This document shows positions 7,275 to 11,654 of a DNA stretch of 11,654 nucleotides, in pieces. A program made the translations under genes and the position numbers. The DNA is taken from positions 20,882-32,535 of the forward strand of contig MLAK01000809.1 of assembly GCA_001839685.1 (NCBI GenBank), written 5' to 3'. Source of the DNA: Tritrichomonas foetus. Taxonomy: Eukaryota > Parabasalia > Tritrichomonadida > Tritrichomonadidae. The notes beneath the pieces were generated by a model. The model did not search any database, was not told where the DNA came from, and saw only the letters and a list, made by a program, of their open reading frames with translations. How positions within the stretch are numbered: the first letter of the stretch is position 1; the number at the start of each line of letters is the position of its first letter.

Positions 7275-8321
7275 CACTTCATCAAGTTGTGCATTCTTAT
7301 CTTCTTCTTCTTCTTCTGAATGCAATTCTTCTTCTTCTTCCTGATCTGGCTTTGGCTCCTTCTCCTTTCCGTGCCAGAATCCAATGACGATGGCTGCTGT
7401 TAAGAAAACCAACCCGATGGACGAAAGAACAATTTCCCACCAACGGTAAGGTGCCCATTCGTGGAGCCACGCGACACCAAGCGTTACACCGACCAAAATT
7501 TGTGCAAATGGAACAAAATTCGCACCAACGGCGCCCAAGTTATTCACAAGATACATAAATCCATGCACAGCAACACCTGAAGCGAGAATACCGAGCATTA
7601 AAGGCCATATCCAGCCGATCCAGCCAGCGTTACGACAGCAGTCATATATTTTCTGAGGGCCATCCATGATAAGTGACCAAATAATATCGAATACAAAAGA
7701 AACGCCAGTTTGCATCATGCTAGAGATGGTGATATCTGTGTTTGGTGTCTTGAATTTGAAATAGACTGAGGCTACTCCAAACAAAGAAACAGATATAATC
7801 AATAAAATAAAGCCAATTGCCATTTTAACTGTATCGTCTCCTCCAACCGTATGAAGAAATGAAGGAATTGCCGTGCAAGTAACGCCAACAACAGCGCACA
7901 TCAATGCTGCAAACTTAAGCCAGGTGAATCTTTCATCAGGCAAAAGAAAATGTGAGCAAATTTGTGATACTGCTGGCGTAAGCGGTTTGGCCATTTGGAC
8001 TGCTGCACTAGGAATCCACTGTTGTGCTATTGCGATAAGAGAGTGAGGAATTCCGAGATTGAGTAAACCACCAATTGATAAATGAAATATTGGCCAAAAT
8101 CCGGAGGTGAAGTGCGCTTTGACAATTGAAGTGTAGCCTTCTTGAAAAATCATTCTGAAAATCAAAACTATAATGCAAAATCCGCAACCAAAAAGCATTC
8201 GAAATACGATGATTAATTCGGGAGTGAAATATTTGAGTCCTTGTGTGACAGCTGCTGATGAAGCTCCATAAGCAACTGCACAAAAGATAAATGAAGCCAC
8301 AATTGGAAATGTGCACCTCAT
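7272..8321 (-). CDS. DMT-superfamily (EamA-like) ten-TM transporter with acidic C-terminal tail
   Basis: This is a 349-residue membrane transporter of the drug/metabolite transporter superfamily. Ten hydrophobic segments fit the family's 10-TM, two-EamA-repeat plan: about 5-25, 33-57, 74-97, 101-124, 134-153, 165-189, 196-219, 235-258, 262-284 and 294-315. Family-like sequence is seen in the first half (LKYFTPELIIVFRMLFGCGF at 29-48; QWIPSAAVQMAKPLTPAVSQ at 101-120) and in the second (NNLGAVGANFVPFAQILVGV at 260-279; HEWAPYRWWE at 287-296). The substrate cannot be told; the superfamily includes nucleotide-sugar, triose-phosphate and amine or purine carriers. Residues 319-349 form a charged tail with two Glu runs, encoded by GAA/GAG triplet repeats at 7301-7342; it probably faces the cytosol. 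The gene appears richer in G and C than its flanks. The ATG at 8321 is chosen because TM1 begins almost at once, and a shorter start would lose it. The gene is transcribed away from the AP-subunit gene. Confidence 0.9.
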   Translation of the reverse strand: MRCTFPIVASFIFCAVAYGASSAAVTQGLKYFTPELIIVFRMLFGCGFCIIVLIFRMIFQEGYTSIVKAHFTSGFWPIFHLSIGGLLNLGIPHSLIAIAQQWIPSAAVQMAKPLTPAVSQICSHFLLPDERFTWLKFAALMCAVVGVTCTAIPSFLHTVGGDDTVKMAIGFILLIISVSLFGVASVYFKFKTPNTDITISSMMQTGVSFVFDIIWSLIMDGPQKIYDCCRNAGWIGWIWPLMLGILASGVAVHGFMYLVNNLGAVGANFVPFAQILVGVTLGVAWLHEWAPYRWWEIVLSSIGLVFLTAAIVIGFWHGKEKEPKPDQEEEEELHSEEEEEDKNAQLDEV

Positions 8322-9067
8322 TTGTCTTTCTGGAGGGTAACCTTTTATTATTTTTTGTCACTCTTTTTTTCTATTCAAATAGTGCCATGGTACTGCTAAA
8401 GTTCACAAAAATTCGTATATGTATTGAAATTTTGTTTATTCGAGTGAGGAAATATCTGAAAACAAAGATATTCATTCAAATTATGAGTTATGATTATTCA
8501 ATTGTTGTGAAATAGTACAAATTCATTTTTAATGAAATGGAATCAAAATATCTCTTTAAGTATTGGACTATTGTTTATTCCATTACCTTTCATCTTTGTC
8601 ATTATTCATATAATTAAGTATATCATGACTAGAATTCTCTAAACATATTTTTGTAGGGTTCTTGGAGGATATCATGAGATGTTTTTATGATTGAAGGATA
8701 AAAAGTCCACTTTTTGAATATTGTCTAAAACGATGAATTGTGGTTTGAGATAAATTCAAAGGAAAGGAAAATTTTGAGAAATGTCGATACGAAATAATGC
8801 GAATGCTTTGGTATGAGAATATGATTTCAAATTAATGAAGATGAAAAAAATTGAATAGTTTGAAACAAACCATAGCTTCAGAAAACTGGATTATGATCCT
8901 TTTTGACCAAATATATGGTCATTTGAGTGGACATTGACATATTGTCAATTTTTGAATAGTTATTTTTCACTTTGTGAGAAATCTGTCATCATGAACAAAA
9001 TTTGATCAACGTCAATTAAATCGGTTTATTAACTTTGCATTGGCGGTTATAGTACATCAAACTTTCA
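8322..9067. other. 746-bp divergent spacer between transporter and adaptin genes
   Basis: The transporter starts leftward and the adaptin-like gene rightward, so this spacer should hold both promoters. I see no gene in it; an open frame at its left end overlaps the transporter start on the opposite strand and has no protein-like character. It contains a compact inverted repeat at 8933-8949, a trichomonad-initiator-like TCACTT at 8967-8972 (about 100 bases from the ATG, rather far for these organisms) and a small hairpin TTCATT/AATGAA near 8522-8536. Confidence 0.6.
8933..8949. repeat. Inverted repeat ATTGACA-TAT-TGTCAAT
   Basis: Two perfect 7-bp arms surround a 3-base centre, 119 bases upstream of the adaptin-like start codon. 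The same arm sequence recurs as an 8-bp inverted repeat at 10829-10864, upstream of the next plus-strand gene. It could be a dimeric protein binding site; this is inference. Confidence 0.5.
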
Positions 9068-10675
9068 ATGCTCGCTTTCATGCAAAATTTTATTCCTTCA
9101 GCTGATTCTAAACAGTTGCATTCGAGTGATTCGTATTTTCAAGATATATTGCAGGCTCTGTTTGATTCAATGAAAAGCAAAGGAAGGAAAAACGAAAAAA
9201 ATAAAATAAATGTTTTATCAGTTTTACTCAAGCAGCATTTTTATGAATATGATCTTTCGTTTCTATCTTTTGAAATCATCTCTTTATTAGCATCAAATGA
9301 TACTGAAACAATACTACTTGGATTAAGAGCTTGTTGTTTTATACTTAATAATACATCACATGCTATTGATATGATTCCATCTGTACTTAATCGAACTTTT
9401 CAATATCAAGATCTTCTTATTCCATCATTAAGAGCACTAAGTTTTGTTATTAATCCTTATGTTTTTAAGAAAATGGAAACCCCTTTAATTGAAATTGCAT
9501 CAACATCATCATATGAAATGGCAAGGATTTATGCTTTGCTTTCAATTTTTAAAGTTTATCAAATACAAAATGATCTTAAGCACAAAGATAATAAAGTTTT
9601 AATTCATTTACTTCCCCTTTTACAACGATCAATATTTCAGCCATCTCTTAGATTAATCTCTGTTTCAATATTGTGTGAAATCTCATTAAAAGAACCAGAA
9701 AAATTGGTGCATTTTAATAACATTTTACTTGCAGAATTACCAAATTGCTCACCATCCATTTTCATGAAATTAACAAGATATTTTAAGAATCAACTTCATG
9801 TTGATAAAAGCTTACAAGAAAAGCTAATAATTACTTTGCCAAAATATTTTGTATCATTAAATTTAAATAATAATAATCTACATGAAAATGAGAATAATGA
9901 AATAAAAGCATTAATTGATTCAGTTAATTTGATTTCTCATTTTGAAGGCAATTCTATTATTTTCCAACAACTTGGAACAATGCTGGAAAATGTTTTAATG
10001 AATAATCAAGATATTAATGTTCAATATCTATGTTTAAATTGTCTTTTGAACATTTTTCCAAGATATCATCCAGACCCAACAATTATTGCTGCTCTAACAA
10101 ATTCTTATGATTTATCGATAGTTGGAAATGCTTTGCAATTAAAATGTTTAATTACAAAGAATAAATTGCATGTAATTTACGAATTAATTGCTAATGCCAC
10201 AGTTACTAGAAATTATGGAGTAGTCGAAATGGCTTTATCTGCGATTCCTAGAACGGGGAAAAAATTTGTTTCCGCTTTATTTTCAATTTATCAACTTCAA
10301 ATTCCCAAAATTGAACCACTTCTATCAAAAACACTTTTTGAAATTGAAGATAAAGAAACATGTGATCACTTCATAAGTCAAGCAGTTGAAGGTCTTTTTG
10401 AGCCGCCTGATGATGATTTCGGTTATTCAATTGCTTACGCTGTTGGTGAGTGGTCCAATAATCCAAATGATATTGAACTTTTATTGCCACCTTCACTGGG
10501 ACAACTATCAACACATCTGCAATCTGTTTTATTAGCAAGTGCAATATCTCTATGGTTCAGAATAAATTACACATTATCAAAAGGATACAAAAATAGACTT
10601 GAGTTATTAACTCAATCACATACAAAAGAAGTAAGACAACAAGCCCAAATTCTTATAAAGTTAATGGAAGATTAG
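9068..10675 (+). CDS. Adaptin N-terminal-type AP complex large subunit, AP-3 delta-like, trunk only
   Basis: This 535-residue all-helical HEAT/ARM-repeat protein resembles the trunk of adaptor-protein large subunits, which select cargo and build coated vesicles. The best marks are HFYEYDLSFLSFEIISLLAS (57-76), matching the family's GYD(I/V)S block; the run of helices through LRALSFVINP (121-130) and MARIYALLSIFKVY (151-164); the ILCEISLKEPEKL block (201-213), like the CELARRNP region; INVQYLCLNCLLNIF (316-330), like the LKYLGL block; IAYAVGEWSNNP (455-466), like the WICGEF block; and HTKEVRQQAQ (518-527), like the EVQERA block that ends the trunk. Overall similarity seems closest to AP-3 delta, but AP-1 gamma, AP-2 alpha or AP-4 epsilon cannot be excluded by eye. 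The protein stops after the trunk: no hinge or ear is encoded, whereas typical AP-3 delta is about twice as long. An Asn-rich loop lies at 266-277. The ATG at 9068 is taken; M5 is an alternative. The stop is TAG. Confidence 0.85.
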   Translation: MLAFMQNFIPSADSKQLHSSDSYFQDILQALFDSMKSKGRKNEKNKINVLSVLLKQHFYEYDLSFLSFEIISLLASNDTETILLGLRACCFILNNTSHAIDMIPSVLNRTFQYQDLLIPSLRALSFVINPYVFKKMETPLIEIASTSSYEMARIYALLSIFKVYQIQNDLKHKDNKVLIHLLPLLQRSIFQPSLRLISVSILCEISLKEPEKLVHFNNILLAELPNCSPSIFMKLTRYFKNQLHVDKSLQEKLIITLPKYFVSLNLNNNNLHENENNEIKALIDSVNLISHFEGNSIIFQQLGTMLENVLMNNQDINVQYLCLNCLLNIFPRYHPDPTIIAALTNSYDLSIVGNALQLKCLITKNKLHVIYELIANATVTRNYGVVEMALSAIPRTGKKFVSALFSIYQLQIPKIEPLLSKTLFEIEDKETCDHFISQAVEGLFEPPDDDFGYSIAYAVGEWSNNPNDIELLLPPSLGQLSTHLQSVLLASAISLWFRINYTLSKGYKNRLELLTQSHTKEVRQQAQILIKLMED

Positions 10676-10696
10676 AACCAAATACTATCATATTTG

Positions 10697-10700
10697 TAAA
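10697..10700 (+). terminator. Candidate UAAA polyadenylation tetranucleotide of the adaptin-like gene
   Basis: TAAA occurs 22 bases past the TAG stop and about 20 bases before the long T run. It fits the position of the trichomonad UAAA polyadenylation element, but the motif is short. Confidence 0.33.
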
Positions 10701-10721
10701 TCATATTTTTTCATGCCATTG

Positions 10722-10750
10722 TTTTTTTTTTTTTTTTTTTTTTTTTTTTT
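10722..10750. repeat. Homopolymer run of 29 T
   Basis: Twenty-nine uninterrupted T bases stand between two single G bases. The run lies 3' of the adaptin-like gene on its coding strand. It could be a replication-slippage microsatellite; the exact length may not be reliable in an assembly. Confidence 0.95.
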
Positions 10751-10828
10751 GTTCTTTTTATGATATGAATTGAAATATATTGGAGTACTTCATTCAATTT
10801 CCATTATGTGTAATGTTTAAGAAATCTT

Positions 10829-10864
10829 ATTGACAAAAAAAAGATTTATGACAGAATTGTCAAT
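10829..10864. repeat. Inverted repeat ATTGACAA...TTGTCAAT
   Basis: Perfect 8-bp arms at 10829-10836 and 10857-10864 are separated by 20 bases. The arm matches the inverted repeat at 8933-8949. It lies 177 bases upstream of the small MGCC gene. A hairpin or a factor-binding site is possible; no function is established. Confidence 0.45.
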
Positions 10865-11040
10865 GATATGAATGGTTATTAGGCCATCAAAATCTTGATT
10901 GTTGGACTTATCATTACTAATTGATATAATTATGTTCAAAGTAAACATTGTTATTCTAATAATTTACAGATAAATGGAATATCATTTTCGGTTTCATTCT
11001 GTAACATTAGATTGTTTTTCAGATCACATATCAATTAAAA

Positions 11041-11310
11041 ATGGGTTGCTGTCCTTCTCAAACTCGCGATAGTCTCGATAAACTTCCAGACGATGAACCA
11101 ATGATTAAAGACAATAACATTTCCAAGGCGTCTGATTTAATAAATTCGGTCGAAAAATCACAGCCATTATTATCCGGAGCAGACCATCTTGCCTTCCAAA
11201 ACGTCGTCGATCTGAGCAGCAGTTCATCAATTGATCAAAATGTTTTGGAGGACTTAATGAAATCGTCAAGCAGCGATGATTCTGATCTCGAAGAGGAAGA
11301 TGACGAGTGA
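11041..11310 (+). CDS. Small MGCC-start, probably lipid-anchored acidic protein
   Basis: This 89-residue protein begins MGCCPSQT. Gly2 with Ser6 fits the N-myristoylation rule, and Cys3 and Cys4 beside it are typical palmitoylation sites, so stable attachment to the cytosolic face of a membrane is expected. The rest has no TM segment and no domain I recognise. Residues 28-58 may be partly helical; a Ser run at 59-63 and the tail SSSSDDSDLEEEDDE (75-89) give several casein-kinase-2-like sites. The MGCC start, the small size and the acidic character recall LAMTOR1/p18-type membrane anchors, but at 89 residues it is much shorter than LAMTOR1 (about 160) and I see no convincing alignment. Coding is supported by the modification motif at the exact start, the good ATG context (AAAAATGG) and more balanced codon use than the flanks. 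An opposite-strand frame across it is taken as a shadow. A UAAA pair (TAAATAAA, 11393-11400) lies 83 bases past the stop. Confidence 0.75.
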   Translation: MGCCPSQTRDSLDKLPDDEPMIKDNNISKASDLINSVEKSQPLLSGADHLAFQNVVDLSSSSSIDQNVLEDLMKSSSSDDSDLEEEDDE

Positions 11311-11560
11311 AATTCCACATTTCATCTCAAAACATCAATTGCAGATAATATTTTTCTCGTTAAGCGATTTATTGTCCAGCTTTCTTATTATTTAAATAAA
11401 TTTATATTTTTCACGATTTTTTTATTTTTTATTTTCATCCAAAATTCATTTCATTGAGATCAAAATATTTTGTTTTAACAAACAATTATATGAAACGTTT
11501 CTTACTAAATAATTCACATAAAGATTGATATTTATCAATGATCTACAACTACTTGTAGTT
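11311..11560. other. A/T-rich 3' spacer before the right minisatellite
   Basis: It holds the 3' end of the small gene, with TAAATAAA at 11393-11400 and a T-rich run around 11405-11435. At 11547-11560 a perfect inverted repeat, AACTAC-TT-GTAGTT, directly abuts the first minisatellite copy. No gene is visible. Confidence 0.6.
11547..11560. repeat. Small inverted repeat at the edge of the minisatellite
   Basis: AACTAC and GTAGTT are perfect reverse complements separated by TT. They end exactly where the 19-bp array begins, so the hairpin may mark, or have helped seed, the repeat expansion. The latter is inference. Confidence 0.55.
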
Positions 11561-11654
11561 ACACTTAACAACAATAGTCACACTTAACAACAATAGTCAC
11601 ACTTAACAACAATAGTCACACTTAACAACAATAGTCACACTTAACAACAATAGT
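11561..11654. repeat. 19-bp minisatellite at right edge
   Basis: An 18-base first copy (11561-11578) is followed by four identical copies of CACACTTAACAACAATAGT at 11579-11597, 11598-11616, 11617-11635 and 11636-11654. The array reaches the last base of the window and so continues or is cut off there. The copies show no differences, which points to recent expansion or homogenisation. The period is not a multiple of three and each unit carries stops, so it is not coding. Confidence 0.96.

Larger units (their letters stand above)
10676..11040. other. 365-bp spacer between the two plus-strand genes
   Basis: It contains the adaptin-like 3' end, a long T homopolymer and an inverted repeat described separately, and presumably the promoter of the small downstream gene. 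The sequence next to that gene's ATG is TATCAATTAAAA; TCAATT resembles the trichomonad initiator TCAYTW but has A at the pyrimidine position. No ORF or RNA gene is apparent. Confidence 0.6.

Noticed and set aside
8008..8361. A 117-codon minus-strand open frame in another phase over the transporter N-terminus.
   Set aside because: The frame used by the transporter has ten TM segments and family motifs; this one has none and is an out-of-phase shadow.
8291..8515. A 74-codon plus-strand open frame across the transporter start and spacer.
   Set aside because: It overlaps the well-supported transporter on the other strand and its translation is a biased hydrophobic/basic string with no domain; treated as a shadow.
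8967..8972. TCACTT as the initiator of the adaptin-like gene.
   Set aside because: It matches TCAYTW but lies about 100 bases from the ATG, while trichomonad 5' leaders are usually very short; kept only as a remark.
335..10675. Spliceosomal introns or an altered genetic code in the large genes.
   Set aside because: Long frames run unbroken through complete domains, no trichomonad branch/acceptor element of the ACTAACACACAG type was seen, and TAA, TAG and TGA all end genes.
11105..11320. A 71-codon minus-strand frame opposite the MGCC gene.
   Set aside because: The plus-strand frame has a meaningful lipidation motif at its start and a coherent acidic tail; the opposite frame has no recognisable feature.
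11561..11654. A CRISPR array or telomere at the right edge.
   Set aside because: The 19-bp units are contiguous with no spacers, and the unit is not a telomeric G-rich repeat; it is a plain minisatellite.

Overview
The window looks like nuclear DNA of a parabasalid protist, most likely a trichomonad such as Tritrichomonas or Trichomonas. The reasons are an A/T-rich sequence with long A/T-rich spacers, intronless single-exon genes that use all three standard stop codons, and above all a very large multi-membrane-spanning protein with a PAS and a C-terminal class III cyclase-type domain, a family strongly expanded in trichomonads. USP-type deubiquitinases and adaptor-protein large subunits are eukaryote-specific. 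The species is an inference; nothing here fixes it.

Layout, left to right: a 15-bp minisatellite at the left edge (1-83); a USP-family ubiquitin hydrolase on the minus strand (335-1405); a 1564-residue receptor-like cyclase-family protein on the minus strand (1734-6428); an 843-bp A/T-rich spacer; a ten-TM DMT/EamA-type transporter with an acidic tail on the minus strand (7272-8321); a 746-bp divergent spacer; an AP-complex large-subunit trunk, AP-3 delta-like, on the plus strand (9068-10675); a spacer with a 29-T run; an 89-residue MGCC-start, probably myristoylated and palmitoylated, acidic protein on the plus strand (11041-11310); and a 19-bp minisatellite running off the right edge (11561-11654).

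The genes do not form a pathway or operon; each is separated by hundreds of A/T-rich bases and is probably transcribed alone. Loose themes are membrane signalling (cyclase-like receptor, lipid-anchored protein), membrane traffic (AP subunit), transport and ubiquitin turnover.

The most interesting point is that the cyclase domain keeps its fold signature but has replaced both metal-binding aspartates and the catalytic Asn/Arg pair, so it looks like a pseudocyclase inside an otherwise intact receptor. Secondary points are a repeated ATTTCACCATT-type motif upstream of two genes, a shared ATTGACA/TGTCAAT inverted repeat upstream of the two plus-strand genes, and the minisatellites at both ends, which suggest that the window is a contig cut at repeats. 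I found no mobile element, RNA gene, CRISPR array or viral gene.
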